A stretch of DNA of 52,371 nucleotides from Streptomyces sp. CBMA123 (GCF_014596465.1 NZ_MECK01000268.1:1-52371), one strand, 5' to 3'; positions 23,326 to 32,157 are shown, counted from the first letter of the stretch. Program-made: numbers and translations. The notes: generated by a model not told the origin, from the sequence alone.

Positions 23326-26300
23326 ATGGACGCACGCCACGACACGGCTGGCCCAGGCACGCTGCACCGACCCAACCCGGGGCAGGCCGCGGGCTGGCCG
23401 GTGGCCCAGCCCGCCCACCCGCGAAGCCTCCTCGACGTCATCGCCGCCACGGCCGACGCGCACCCGCACGCGCCCGCGCTGGACACCGGCGACACCGTCC
23501 TCGACTACAGAACCCTGCTGCAGGAGGTCGACGCCCTCGCCGGCGTGCTGGCCGGCCACGGCATCGGCACCGGCGACCGGGTCGGCGTACGCATCCCCTC
23601 CGGCACCGCCGACCTGTACGTCGCCATCCTCGCCGCGCTGCGCTGCGGCGCCGCCTACGTGCCCGTGGACGCCGACGACCCCGACGAGCGCGCCGAGATG
23701 ATCTGGCAGGACGCCCAGGTCTGCGCGATCCTCGGCGCTGGCCGCCGGCTGGCCGCCGGCCCCGCCGCCCGCCCCTCGGGCCGCCCGGCCTGGCCCACCC
23801 CCGACGACGACGCCTGGATCATCTTCACCTCCGGCACCACCGGCCGCCCCAAGGGCGTGGCCGTCACCCACCGCAGCGCCGCCGCCTTCGTCGACGCCGA
23901 GGCCCGCATCTTCCTGCGCCCCCGCCCGCTGGGCCCCGGCGACCGCGTCCTGGCGGGCCTGTCGGTGGCCTTCGACGCCTCCTGCGAGGAGATGTGGCTG
24001 GCCTGGCGCCACGGCGCCTGCCTCGTCCCCGCCCCCCGCTCCCTGGTCAAGGCCGGCACCGACCTCGGCCCCTGGCTCGTGAGCCGCCGCATCACCGCGA
24101 TCTCCACCGTCCCCACCCTGCTCGCCCTGTGGCCCCAGGAGTGCCTGGACCAGGTGCGCCTGATCATCGTCGGCGGCGAGGCCTGCCCGGCCGAACTCGT
24201 CGAGCGCCTGGCCGTGCCCGGCCGCGAGTTCTGGAACACCTACGGCCCCACCGAGACCACCGTGGTCGCCACCGCCGCCCGGATGCTGCCCGGCCAGCCG
24301 GTGCGCATCGGCGCCCCGCTGGACGGCTGGGAGATCGCCGTCGTCGACCAGGCCGGCCACCCCGTGCCCTGGTACGAGAGCGGCGAACTGCTGATCAGCG
24401 GCATCGGCACCGCCCGCTACCTCGACCCCGCCAAGGACGCCGAGAAGTACAGCCCCCACCCGGCGATCGCCTCCCCCCGCGTCTACCGCAGCGGCGACCT
24501 GGTCCGCAACGACCCCGAGGGCCTGATCTTCCTCGGCCGCGCCGACGACCAGATCAAACTCGGCGGCCGCCGCATCGAACTCGGCGAGATCGACGCCGCC
24601 CTCCAGGCCCTGCCCGGCATCCGCGCCGCCGCGGCCGCCGTCCGCAAGACCCCGGCCGGCGCCGACCTGCTGGTCGGCTACCTCGTCACCCAGCCCGGCA
24701 CCGGCTGCGACCTCGCCACCGCCCGCCAGCAGCTGCTGGAGCGCCTGCCCGCCCCGTTGGTGCCCGTCCTCGCCCTCGTCGACTCCCTGCCCACCAAGAC
24801 CTCCGGCAAGGTCGACCGCAACGCCCTGCCCTGGCCGCTGGCCACCACCGGCGGCTCCGACCGCCCCACCGAGACCCTGGACGGCACCGCCGGCTGGCTC
24901 GCCGGCCAGTGGGAAAGCCTGCTCGGCATGGCCCCCGGCCGCAGCGACGACTTCTTCGCCCTCGGCGGCTCCAGCCTCACCGCCGCCCGCCTGGTCTCCG
25001 AACTGCGCACCCGCCACGCCGGCGTCTCCGTCGCCGACCTCTACGCCCACCCGGTGCTCGGCGACCTCGCCGGCTACCTCGACTCCCTCGCCCCGGCCCC
25101 CCAGGCCGCGGCGGCCGCGGCAGGGCCGGAAGCCGCCGCGACCGCCACGCCCGCACGGCCGGTGCGCCCCACCCCGCGCAGCGCCGGGTTCTGGCAGACC
25201 CTCATGCTGCTCGGCATGTTCGGCCTCTCCGGCCTGCGCTGGGTGATCGTCCTGATCGCCATCGACAACCTCATGGGCAGCAACACCCCCTGGGCCCCGC
25301 ACAGCCCCTGGTGGCCCGTGGCCGCCGGCGTCGTCCTCTTCTACAGCGCCCCCGGCCGCACCCTGCTCGCCGCCGCCGGCGCCCGCCTGATCACCGCCGG
25401 CCTCAGACCCGGCAGCCACCCCCGCGGCGGCCAGGTCCACCTGCGGCTGTGGGCCGCCGAGCGCTACACCGCCATGTTCGGCACCGGCAACCTCTCCGGC
25501 ACCCCCTGGGCCCCCCGCTACGCCCGGATGCTCGGCTGCCGCGTCGGCCGGGACGTCCAGCTGCACACCGCGCCCCCCGTCACCGGCCTGGCCCGGATCG
25601 GCAACGGCGCCAGCCTCGAACCCGAGGCCGACATCGTCGGCTGGTGGCTCGACGGCGACACCCTCCAGCTCGGCCACATCGACATCGGCGAAGGCGCCAG
25701 CATCGGCCACCGCGCCACCCTGATGCCCGGCGCCCGCGTCGGCGCCGGCGCCGAGATCGCCCCCGGCTCCTGCGTCACCGGCACCGTCCCGCCCGGCGAG
25801 CACTGGCACGGCTCCCCGGCCCGCCCCTCCACCGAGGCCCGCACCCCCTGGCCGGCCGGCCCCGCCAAGGCCTCACGGGCCTGGAACCCCGCCTACGGCC
25901 TCGCCTTCGCGCTCTTCGGCCTCGTCCCGGTCATCGCCGCCCTGCCCGCGCTGTTCACCGTCTACCCGATGGTCGACAACGACCGCACCCTGGCCGCGAT
26001 GTTGCTCCAGCTGGTGCCGATGACCGTGCCGCTGGCCATCCTGACCGTCTTCTGCCACGCCGCGCTGATAGCCCTGCTGATCCGGCTCTTCTCGCTCCCG
26101 CTGCGCCCGGGCTTCCACCCGGCCACCGGCCGGGTCGCGTTCTGCGCCTGGGGTGTGTCCCACCTCAGCGACAGCGCCCGGCGCACCCTGTTCCCCTTCT
26201 ACGCCAGCCTCTTCACCCCGGTGTGGCTGCGCCTGCTCGGCGCGAAGATCGGCAGCCGGGTGGAGGCCTCCACCGTGCTGGCCCTGCCCGGCCTGATGCG

Positions 26301-27321
26301 GGTCGACGACGGCGCCTTCCTCGCCGACGACACCCTCGTCGCCCCCTACGAGCTGCACGCCGGCTGGCTGCACCTGGGCCGCGCCCACGTCGGGCGCCGC
26401 TCCTTCGTCGGCAACTCCGGCATCGTCGGCCCCGGCCGCTCGCTGCCCGACAACTCCCTGGTCGGCGTCCTCTCCGACACCCCCGCCCAGGCCCCCGAGG
26501 GCTCCTCCTGGCTGGGCCGGCCCGCCTTCGCCCTGCCGCGGGTGGCCGACACCGGCGGCGAGGCCCGCACCTACGACCCGCCCAAGCGCCTGATGTGGGC
26601 ACGCGCCGGCGTCGAGGTCTGCCGGCTGCTGCCCGTCGTCATCGCCGCCGTCATGGCCGACCTGGTCTTCGCCGCCCTGCAGGCCGTCCGGGACGACTAC
26701 GGGCTGGGCGCCGCCTTCGGGACGGCCGGCCCGGTGCTGATCGCCGCCGCCGTGGTGGCCTGCGCGATCACCACCCTCGCCAAGTGGCTGCTGGTCGGGC
26801 GCTTCCGGGTCTCCGAGCACCCGCTGTGGTCCTCCTTCGTCTGGCGCAACGAGCTCTACGACACCTTCGTCGAGGAACTCGCCATGCCCTTCGGCGGCGG
26901 CGCCATGACCGGCACCCCCTACCTGAACCTGTGGCTGCGCAGCCTCGGCGCCAGGATCGGGCGCGGCGTGTGGTGCGAGACCCACTGGCTGCCCGAGAGC
27001 GACCTGGTCACCGTCGAGGCGGGCGCCAGCGTCAACCGCGGCACCGTGCTGCAGACCCACCTGTTCCACGACCGGGTGATGCGGCTGGGCCCCGTCCACC
27101 TGGGCGCCGGCTCCACCACCGGGCCGCACTCGATCGTGCTGCTCAACTCCTCCCTCGGCGACGCCGCCACGGTCGGCCCGGCCTCCCTGGTGATGCGCGG
27201 CGAGAACGTCCCCGGCGCCACCCGCTGGCTCGGCAACCCCGTCGCCGCCTGGAACGCCGACGCCACCCCGCCGGCCGGGCGCCGCGCGGCCCGGGGACGA
27301 CGGCGGGCCGCCGTGAGGTAG
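23326..27321 (+). CDS. Pls/PosA-family non-ribosomal peptide synthetase (poly-amino-acid synthetase)
   Basis: This 1331-residue membrane enzyme follows the epsilon-poly-L-lysine synthetase plan. An adenylation domain (about 30-510) has IIFTSGTTGRPKG near 164, FDASCEEMW, NTYGPTETT, YRSGDLVRNDPEG and TKTSGKVDRN. A thiolation domain carries DDFFALGGSSLTA with the phosphopantetheine Ser near 550. From about 620 on there are several membrane helices alternating with three hexapeptide-repeat, condensation-like domains (about 780-820, 980-1045, 1225-1300). There is no thioesterase or canonical condensation domain. The family links one cationic amino acid iteratively by isopeptide or peptide bonds. 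Substrate (Lys, Dab, Dap or other) cannot be read safely. A strong terminator follows. Confidence 0.9.
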   Translation: MDARHDTAGPGTLHRPNPGQAAGWPVAQPAHPRSLLDVIAATADAHPHAPALDTGDTVLDYRTLLQEVDALAGVLAGHGIGTGDRVGVRIPSGTADLYVAILAALRCGAAYVPVDADDPDERAEMIWQDAQVCAILGAGRRLAAGPAARPSGRPAWPTPDDDAWIIFTSGTTGRPKGVAVTHRSAAAFVDAEARIFLRPRPLGPGDRVLAGLSVAFDASCEEMWLAWRHGACLVPAPRSLVKAGTDLGPWLVSRRITAISTVPTLLALWPQECLDQVRLIIVGGEACPAELVERLAVPGREFWNTYGPTETTVVATAARMLPGQPVRIGAPLDGWEIAVVDQAGHPVPWYESGELLISGIGTARYLDPAKDAEKYSPHPAIASPRVYRSGDLVRNDPEGLIFLGRADDQIKLGGRRIELGEIDAALQALPGIRAAAAAVRKTPAGADLLVGYLVTQPGTGCDLATARQQLLERLPAPLVPVLALVDSLPTKTSGKVDRNALPWPLATTGGSDRPTETLDGTAGWLAGQWESLLGMAPGRSDDFFALGGSSLTAARLVSELRTRHAGVSVADLYAHPVLGDLAGYLDSLAPAPQAAAAAAGPEAAATATPARPVRPTPRSAGFWQTLMLLGMFGLSGLRWVIVLIAIDNLMGSNTPWAPHSPWWPVAAGVVLFYSAPGRTLLAAAGARLITAGLRPGSHPRGGQVHLRLWAAERYTAMFGTGNLSGTPWAPRYARMLGCRVGRDVQLHTAPPVTGLARIGNGASLEPEADIVGWWLDGDTLQLGHIDIGEGASIGHRATLMPGARVGAGAEIAPGSCVTGTVPPGEHWHGSPARPSTEARTPWPAGPAKASRAWNPAYGLAFALFGLVPVIAALPALFTVYPMVDNDRTLAAMLLQLVPMTVPLAILTVFCHAALIALLIRLFSLPLRPGFHPATGRVAFCAWGVSHLSDSARRTLFPFYASLFTPVWLRLLGAKIGSRVEASTVLALPGLMRVDDGAFLADDTLVAPYELHAGWLHLGRAHVGRRSFVGNSGIVGPGRSLPDNSLVGVLSDTPAQAPEGSSWLGRPAFALPRVADTGGEARTYDPPKRLMWARAGVEVCRLLPVVIAAVMADLVFAALQAVRDDYGLGAAFGTAGPVLIAAAVVACAITTLAKWLLVGRFRVSEHPLWSSFVWRNELYDTFVEELAMPFGGGAMTGTPYLNLWLRSLGARIGRGVWCETHWLPESDLVTVEAGASVNRGTVLQTHLFHDRVMRLGPVHLGAGSTTGPHSIVLLNSSLGDAATVGPASLVMRGENVPGATRWLGNPVAAWNADATPPAGRRAARGRRRAAVR

Positions 27322-27343
27322 CTCACATCTTTCGAGCGATGAG

Positions 27344-27385
27344 GAAGCGGTGCGGTCACGGTCCTACCCGTGAACGCACCGCTTC
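27344..27385 (+). terminator. Terminator after the Pls-like gene
   Basis: The outer arms GAAGCGGTGCG/CGCACCGCTTC and inner arms TCACGG/CCGTGA form a two-part hairpin just after the synthetase stop. It separates that gene from the DUF4287 gene. Confidence 0.75.
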
Positions 27386-27416
27386 TGCTTTGCCCGCACT
27401 TGGGAGGACACCGGAC

Positions 27417-27713
27417 ATGACCACGGCAAATGTGAAGGCCACCGAGAAGGCCGCCACCGCGCAGACCACCGCGCAGACCACCGGGAAGGCCACCGCCGCG
27501 CAGACCACCGGCGCGGCCGTGAAGGGCCCCGCGAGCTACTTCCCGTCCATCGAGAAGAAGTACGGCCGCCCGATCGCGCACTGGAAGGACCTCGTCCGCG
27601 CCTCCCCGCTCACCCGGCACATGGAACTCGTCGCCTGGCTCAAGACCGAGCACGGCCTGGGCCACGGCCACGCCAACGCCCTGGTCGCCCACACCCTCGC
27701 CGAGAAGGCCTGA
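27417..27713 (+). CDS. DUF4287 domain protein
   Basis: ATG 27417 follows TTGGGAGGACACC; the product has 98 residues. The first 40 are a low-complexity Ala/Thr/Lys tail (TAQTTAQTTGKATAAQTTGAA), the rest a DUF4287 helical domain (SYFPSIEKKYGRPIAHWKDL...HMELVAWLKTEHGLGHGHAN then ALVAHTLAEK). Such proteins are small, cytosolic and of unknown function, common in actinobacteria. The Ala/Lys-rich tail is histone-like in composition. Confidence 0.85.
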   Translation: MTTANVKATEKAATAQTTAQTTGKATAAQTTGAAVKGPASYFPSIEKKYGRPIAHWKDLVRASPLTRHMELVAWLKTEHGLGHGHANALVAHTLAEKA

Positions 27714-27790
27714 CACCGCCCCCGCAGGCCCGGCACCGTGGTGGAGCCTGCCCCGTCCCGGGGATCCGGCGACAGTGGATCCGGTGACAA

Positions 27791-27838
27791 GGGCCGGGGC
27801 CGCCAACGGCACGATCGGGATGGAGGCGGCCCCGGCCC
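27791..27838. terminator. 14-bp-stem hairpin terminator
   Basis: GGGCCGGGGCCGCC (27791-27804) and GGCGGCCCCGGCCC (27825-27838) pair perfectly around a 20-base loop, after the DUF4287 gene and in front of the leftward MerR-type promoter. Confidence 0.7.
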
Positions 27839-27899
27839 CGGTCCGTTCCGTACGGGCGGGGCATCGACCGCGGAAGCCCGTACGGCTGCGGTCGGCCCC

Positions 27900-27930
27900 A
27901 TTCCACGACTTCAACAGGACTTGAAGTCAA
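27900..27930 (-). promoter_or_regulatory. Orphan MerR-type promoter (leftward)
   Basis: On the minus strand TTGACT (27930-27925) and TGGAAT (27905-27900) are 19 bases apart. The inverted repeat GACTTCAA-N6-TTGAAGTC (27907-27928) lies across the spacer, the geometry of MerR-family promoters and similar to the one at 7504. No minus-strand gene follows before the hairpin at 27838, so it may drive a short RNA of about 100 bases or be a relic. Confidence 0.4.
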
Positions 27931-28069
27931 GCCCGAAAGGCCCCCGACCGGAAAAGCCCCGCCCGGAAGGCGCCCGACCGGGAAGGCCCCGACAGGAAAG
28001 CGGACACCCGCGCGGGGTAGCCTCGCTCCCGGCGGGGGCCGACAGGCGGAACGGACAAGGGGCGGACGG

Positions 28070-28693
28070 ATGACGCAGCAGCAGCGCGGCTACTGGCGGG
28101 ACTCGGACGGCTCGCCCGTCGCCATCAGCCAGGCGCACATCGTGTGGACCAGGGCGGCCTACCCCGCCCTGGTGGACGTGGCCCACCGCTACCACGCGGT
28201 GATCACCTACGCCGAGCTGGCCGAGGCCGTCCAGCAGGCCTCCGGGGTGCGCACCAGCGTCAACCAGCGGCACTGGATCGGCAAGGTGCTCGCCCTGGTG
28301 GTGCGCGAGGCCCACCGGCGCGGCGACCCGCCGCTGACCGCCCTGGTCGTGAACGCCACCGACGGCATGGTCGGCGCCGGCTACCAGGACGTCCTCGCAG
28401 TGGCCGGACAGCCGCCGATCCTCGACGAGATGGACCGCGAGCAGCACGCCGCCGCCGCCCGGCTGGCCTGCTACCGGCACTTCGGCGCCGACCTGCCCGC
28501 CGACGGCGGCATCCCGGCGCTGGCCCCGCGGCTGAAGACCGCGGTCACCCGCAAGAAGGCCGCCACCACCACCGCCGACCCCGCCGCCACCGCCGCGCCC
28601 GCCCCCCGCCCGCCGGCGATCTGTCCGAACTGCTTCCTGGAACTGCCCGCGACCCGGGTGTGCGACTCCTGCGGGGCCACCGTCGCGCCGTGA
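28070..28693 (+). CDS. Hypothetical protein with C-terminal zinc ribbon
   Basis: This 207-residue protein has an N-terminal helical domain (IVWTRAAYPALVDVAHRYHA followed by VITYAELAEAVQQASGVRT...HWIGKVLALVVREAHRRGDP), a Lys/Ala/Thr linker and a C-terminal zinc ribbon with two CxxC pairs (CPNCFLELPATRVCDSCG). Nucleic-acid or protein binding is plausible; I do not recognise the first domain. Its leader contains the tandem repeats noted above. It reads as a single-gene unit. Confidence 0.65.
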   Translation: MTQQQRGYWRDSDGSPVAISQAHIVWTRAAYPALVDVAHRYHAVITYAELAEAVQQASGVRTSVNQRHWIGKVLALVVREAHRRGDPPLTALVVNATDGMVGAGYQDVLAVAGQPPILDEMDREQHAAAARLACYRHFGADLPADGGIPALAPRLKTAVTRKKAATTTADPAATAAPAPRPPAICPNCFLELPATRVCDSCGATVAP

Positions 28694-28730
28694 GCGCGCC
28701 GCCCGGCCACCGGCCCCGCCCGCGGGGCGC

Positions 28731-29366
28731 TCAGACCGCGGCCGGCAGCCTGCCGGGCATCTGCCAGCCCTCGGCCAGCCGCGAAGGGGTCAGCCGCCGG
28801 CCCTCGCCGAAGAACTCGCAGAACTTCATGATCAGCGGGTCCCAGCCGACCGGGTCCACGTAGTGGTCGGTGCCCGGCACCAGCAGCCGCTCGTCCACAT
28901 GGGCACGCACCACGCTCACCTCGAAGGCGGTGCACCCCTCGTTGCCCGCCAGCGGCCTCGCCTCCTCCAGCCGGCACTCCAGCTGCACCGGGCACTCCGC
29001 CGCCCGCGGCGCCCGCACCAGCTCCCCGGGCAGCTCCGTCATCCCGGCGGCGCCGAACTTGTCCCGCTCGTGGCGGTAGCCCTGCGCACGCCGGTAGTCG
29101 GAGATCTTCGGGTTGGCGGTCAGCATCGCCAGCGCGTCGACCGCGTCGACCTGCGCCGCACTGGGCAGGTTGAGCACGCACTCGCCCTCGCGCCGCAGGT
29201 TGATCGCCGTCTGCGAGGTGTTGCCCAGGCCCAGGACACACGTCTGGCCCAGCCACCAGGCCGAGGACATCGGCATCAGGTTGGCGCCGCCGTCCTCGTT
29301 GCGCGAGCCGATCAGCACCACGGGGGTGCCGAAGTACAGGACCTTGAGATCAGTGACCTTGTGCAC
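28731..29366 (-). CDS. Flavin reductase-like protein
   Basis: This 211-residue protein has the split-barrel FMN-binding fold of the flavin reductase family: VLYFGTPVVLIGSRNEDGGA followed by NLMPMSSAWWLGQTCVLGLG, then SQTAINLRREGECVLNLPSA and AECPVQLECRLEEA...FEVSVVRAHVDE. The family reduces or binds flavin in the cytosol. No oxygenase partner is adjacent. It runs divergent from no gene and has a clean minus-strand start. Confidence 0.85.
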   Translation of the reverse strand: MHKVTDLKVLYFGTPVVLIGSRNEDGGANLMPMSSAWWLGQTCVLGLGNTSQTAINLRREGECVLNLPSAAQVDAVDALAMLTANPKISDYRRAQGYRHERDKFGAAGMTELPGELVRAPRAAECPVQLECRLEEARPLAGNEGCTAFEVSVVRAHVDERLLVPGTDHYVDPVGWDPLIMKFCEFFGEGRRLTPSRLAEGWQMPGRLPAAV

Positions 29367-29499
29367 GGGAAGAGCCGTCCTCGAATCGGGTGAGTCGGTG
29401 GCCCGGACCGGATGATCCGTGACCGGCCACCGACTCTGCCCCCGCCCGCACCCCCGCGCTGGCGGGGATCGGACATGACGTTCCCGTACCCCCGCGGGG

Positions 29500-30132
29500 T
29501 CAGCCCAGGCCGCGGACGGAGACCGTACGGGCCTGGCCGTCGGTCAGCCGGTACGACAGGCCCACCACCGCGGCCCGCCCCTCGGCGACCCGGGCGGCCA
29601 GCAGCTGGGAACGCTCCAGCAGCAGGTCCACGGTCTGGCGGATGTGCTCGTCCACGATCGCGTCCGGGTCCTCGATGCCCGCCGCCTTCGCCGACAGCAC
29701 GCTCGGCGTCACCCGCTCCACCACGTCCCGCACGAACCCGCCCGGCAGCTTCCCCTGCTCCAGGGAGTCCAGGGCCGCCGCCACCGCACCACAGGAGTCG
29801 TGCCCCAGCACCACCACCAGCGGACAGTCCAGCACCGCCACCCCGTACTCGACACTGCCCAGCGCCTCCGCACCGGTCACATGACCGGCGGTGCGCACCA
29901 CGAAAAGGTCACCCAGGCCCCGGTCGAAGATGATCTCGGCGGCCAGCCGGGAATCCGAACAGCCGAACAGCACCGCGAAGGGCTTCTGCGCCGGCGCCAG
30001 CGCGGCCCGCCGCCCGGCGTCCTGGTTGGGGTGCTCGGGACTGCCCTCGACGAAACGGGCATTGCCGTCCAGCAGCACCCGCAGGGCCTCGGCGGGGTCG
30101 GATATCGGGCCGGATATCGGAGAGGAAATCAT
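29500..30132 (-). CDS. Beta-class carbonic anhydrase
   Basis: This 210-residue enzyme converts CO2 and water to bicarbonate using zinc. Zinc and active-site residues are all present: Cys58-Ser-Asp60-Ser-Arg62 (CSDSR) and His111-Asp-Ser-Cys114-Gly (HDSCG). Other family marks are LLDGNARFVEG, FVVRTAGHV and GSVEYGVAVL. Cytosolic, length normal. It stands divergent from the AraC-type gene with a 90-base spacer. Confidence 0.94.
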   Translation of the reverse strand: MISSPISGPISDPAEALRVLLDGNARFVEGSPEHPNQDAGRRAALAPAQKPFAVLFGCSDSRLAAEIIFDRGLGDLFVVRTAGHVTGAEALGSVEYGVAVLDCPLVVVLGHDSCGAVAAALDSLEQGKLPGGFVRDVVERVTPSVLSAKAAGIEDPDAIVDEHIRQTVDLLLERSQLLAARVAEGRAAVVGLSYRLTDGQARTVSVRGLG

Positions 30133-30220
30133 GCGGTCACCCTAGATCGCCGCTGCTGGGAGCCGCAGCCGGGGGCCGGGGCAGGCCCGGTTGTCCGAGC
30201 CGCTCGGTACCGTTGCCGGT

Positions 30221-30628
30221 ATGCCCACCCGAGTGCCCCTCGCCGACCTCGTCCGGCTGCGCCAGGCCCGCGACCGGATGGACCGCGAGTACGACCAGCC
30301 CCTGGACGTCCCCGCGCTCGCCGCCACCGCGCTGATGTCCCCCGGCCACTTCTCCCGCAGCTTCCGCACCGCCTACGGCGAGACCCCGTACAGCTACCTC
30401 ATGACCCGCCGCATCGAACGCGCCAAGGCCCTGCTGCGCCGCGGGGACCTCAACGTCACCGAGGTGTGCATGGCCGTGGGCTGTACCTCGCTGGGCTCCT
30501 TCAGCACCCGCTTCACCGAACTCGTCGGCGAGAGCCCCAGCGCCTACCGGGCCCGCGACCACGCCGACGGCGAGCCGATCCCCGCCTGCGTCGCCAAGAT
30601 CCGCACCCGCCCGGTCCGGCGCACCTGA
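30221..30628 (+). CDS. AraC-family DNA-binding protein (short)
   Basis: ATG 30221 (MPTRVPLADLVRLRQARDRM) gives 135 residues, consisting almost only of the two helix-turn-helix units (LDVPALAATALMSPGHFSRS FRTAYGETPYSYLMTRRIER and LNVTEVCMAVGCTSLGSFST RFTELVGESPSAYRAR). The missing ligand domain is usual for this short subgroup, which commonly regulates the adjacent VOC gene. It lies directly upstream of one here, 72 bases away. Confidence 0.9.
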   Translation: MPTRVPLADLVRLRQARDRMDREYDQPLDVPALAATALMSPGHFSRSFRTAYGETPYSYLMTRRIERAKALLRRGDLNVTEVCMAVGCTSLGSFSTRFTELVGESPSAYRARDHADGEPIPACVAKIRTRPVRRT

Positions 30629-30700
30629 ACGCCCCCGTGGACGCCCCCGGGAGCGCTCACGTCAGGCGAAGGGCCGGGCACCTCCCGTAGTTTGACGGTC

Positions 30701-31117
30701 ATGAACATCGAACTCGCCCAGTGCTTCATCGCCGTCGACGACCACGACAAGGCGCTCGCCTTCTACCGCGACGTACTAGGCTTCGAGGTCCGCAACGACG
30801 TCGGCTTCGAGGGGATGCGGTGGGTCACCGTCGGCTCGCCCGACCAGCCCGGGGTGGAGATCGTCCTGGAACCCCCGCTCGCCGACCCGCACGCCTCCGA
30901 GGACGACCGCCAGGCCGCCGCCGAACTCCTGGCCAAGGGCCTGCTGCGCGGCGTCATCTTCCGCACCGACGACTGCGACGCCACCTTCGAACGCATCCGC
31001 GCCGCCGGCGCCGAAGTCCTCCAGGAACCGATGGACCAGCCCTACGGCGTCCGCGACTGCGCCTTCCGCGACCCGGCCGGCAACATGCTCCGCTTCAACC
31101 AGCCCCGCACCAAGTAG
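30701..31117 (+). CDS. VOC (glyoxalase/bleomycin-resistance-like) family protein
   Basis: This 138-residue single-domain protein: AQCFIAVDDHDKALAFYRDVLGFEV...RWVTVGSPDQPGVEIVLEPP...GVIFRTDDCDATFERIRAAG AEVLQEP...CAFRDPAGNMLRFNQP. The metal ligands of the glyoxalase fold (His/Glu) are partly kept. Paired with the upstream short AraC regulator, an association often seen in streptomycetes. A palindromic terminator (31158-31180) follows. Confidence 0.9.
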   Translation: MNIELAQCFIAVDDHDKALAFYRDVLGFEVRNDVGFEGMRWVTVGSPDQPGVEIVLEPPLADPHASEDDRQAAAELLAKGLLRGVIFRTDDCDATFERIRAAGAEVLQEPMDQPYGVRDCAFRDPAGNMLRFNQPRTK

Positions 31118-31157
31118 CGCCCGGGCCCTGGCCCGTGACCGCCCCGGCCCGTGACCG

Positions 31158-31180
31158 CCCCGGCCCCCGTACGGCCGGGG
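31158..31180. terminator. Hairpin between convergent genes
   Basis: CCCCGGCC and GGCCGGGG pair around a seven-base loop between the VOC gene and the convergent MerR operon. Confidence 0.55.
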
Positions 31181-31186
31181 CGGGGG

Positions 31187-31384
31187 TCAGGTTCGGTGCG
31201 GTTCGCGGCCCAGGCGGTGGAAGACCAGGCAGGCCTGCACTCCCTGGGCGAGGGCGATGGTGGGGAGCAGGGACCAGGGGAGGAGGCCGGCCAGGGCCGG
31301 CGGGGGGAGGGTGAGGGCGGCGACGGCCAGGACGGGGAGGGTGCTCAGCAGGCTGATGCGCAGGCGGGTGTGGCGGGGGATCAT
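31187..31384 (-). CDS. Small membrane protein coupled to MerR gene
   Basis: ATG 31384 overlaps the stop of the MerR gene (ATGA), so translation is coupled. The 65 residues hold two hydrophobic segments (ISLLSTLPVLAVAALTLPPP and LLPWSLLPTIALAQGVQACL VF) and a basic end (HRLGREPHRT). Probably a two-helix membrane protein made under MerR control; function unknown. Confidence 0.6.
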   Translation of the reverse strand: MIPRHTRLRISLLSTLPVLAVAALTLPPPALAGLLPWSLLPTIALAQGVQACLVFHRLGREPHRT

Positions 31385-32151
31385 GACGCCGCCTCGCGGG
31401 CGTGGTCGAGGAAGGTGCGCAGGTCGGCCCAGGCGTCGGCGGGGGCGGCGGGGTCGCCGGAGAGGGCGGCCGGGTCCTCGCGCCAGGCGGTGCGCACGGC
31501 GGCGGACAAGGTGGCGTCGCCGCCGCTGAAGAGGCGGGAGAGCTCGTCCAGGCGCTGGACGACGCGGCGCACCCGGGGGTCGGCGGGGTCGGCGCCCTCG
31601 ACGCGCAGGGCTTCGGCGCGCCGGTAGAGCTGGGGCCATTCGACCTCCAGCAGGTAGTGGGCGGCGGGGCCGAGGGCGGCGGCGTGGTCGGCGAGGGCGT
31701 GCAGCTGGTCGTCGTCGAGGTGGCGGCGCAGGGCCTCCTCGGCGGCCGGGCCGGTGGCGCCGACGGCCTGGACCAGGCGCAGCAGGTCGGCGGTGCCGGG
31801 CTCGCGTTCGGCGTCGAGTTCGGTGTGCAGGTGGGTCAGGCGGTCGTGCAGGGTGTGCAGGGCGGCGAGGGAGGCCTCGGTGGCGGCCAGGTGCTCGCGC
31901 ACCAGGCGCCGGGGGTCGACGCCGGCGTCCAGGCAGGTGGCGATGGTCTCCAGGCCCAGGCCCAGGCGGCGCAGGGCGAGGATCTGGTAGAGGCGTACGA
32001 CGTCCGGCTCGGTGTAGGCGCGGTGGCCGGAGGCGGTGCGCCGGGAGGGGCTGAGCAGGCCGATCCGGTCCCAGTGGTGGAGGGTGCGTACGGTCAGTCC
32101 GCTCGCCTCGGCGAGCGGGCCGACCTTCCAGGTCTGTTCGGTGGAGGGCAT
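31381..32151 (-). CDS. MerR-family regulator, TipA-like
   Basis: The 256-residue product has a MerR helix-turn-helix with wing (WKVGPLAEASGLTVRTLHHW DRIGLLSPSRRTASGHRAYT EPDVVRLYQILALRRLGLGL), a coiled-coil dimer helix, and a C-terminal helical TipAS-like domain (LHALADHAAALGPAAHYLLE VEWPQLYRRAEALR). TipAS domains bind thiopeptide-type antibiotics or other hydrophobic ligands. The promoter immediately upstream has a MerR site and would give a leaderless transcript, so autoregulation is inferred. A small membrane protein is coupled downstream. Confidence 0.88.
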   Translation of the reverse strand: MPSTEQTWKVGPLAEASGLTVRTLHHWDRIGLLSPSRRTASGHRAYTEPDVVRLYQILALRRLGLGLETIATCLDAGVDPRRLVREHLAATEASLAALHTLHDRLTHLHTELDAEREPGTADLLRLVQAVGATGPAAEEALRRHLDDDQLHALADHAAALGPAAHYLLEVEWPQLYRRAEALRVEGADPADPRVRRVVQRLDELSRLFSGGDATLSAAVRTAWREDPAALSGDPAAPADAWADLRTFLDHAREAAS

Positions 32152-32157
32152 GGCACG

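Larger units (their letters stand above)
27714..28069. other. Gene-free stretch: terminator, MerR-type site, tandem repeats
   Basis: No reliable gene is seen. It contains the hairpin at 27791-27838, a MerR-type promoter reading leftwards (27900-27930), and imperfect tandem repeats of a CCCGACCGGGAAGGC-like unit (about 27933-28003) just before the next gene. Confidence 0.55.

Noticed and set aside
23248..25809. Minus-strand frame of 853 codons opposite the Pls-like gene
   Set aside because: Composition is Gly/Ala/Val/Asp repeats caused by GC-rich codons of the real gene; no motif or start signal.
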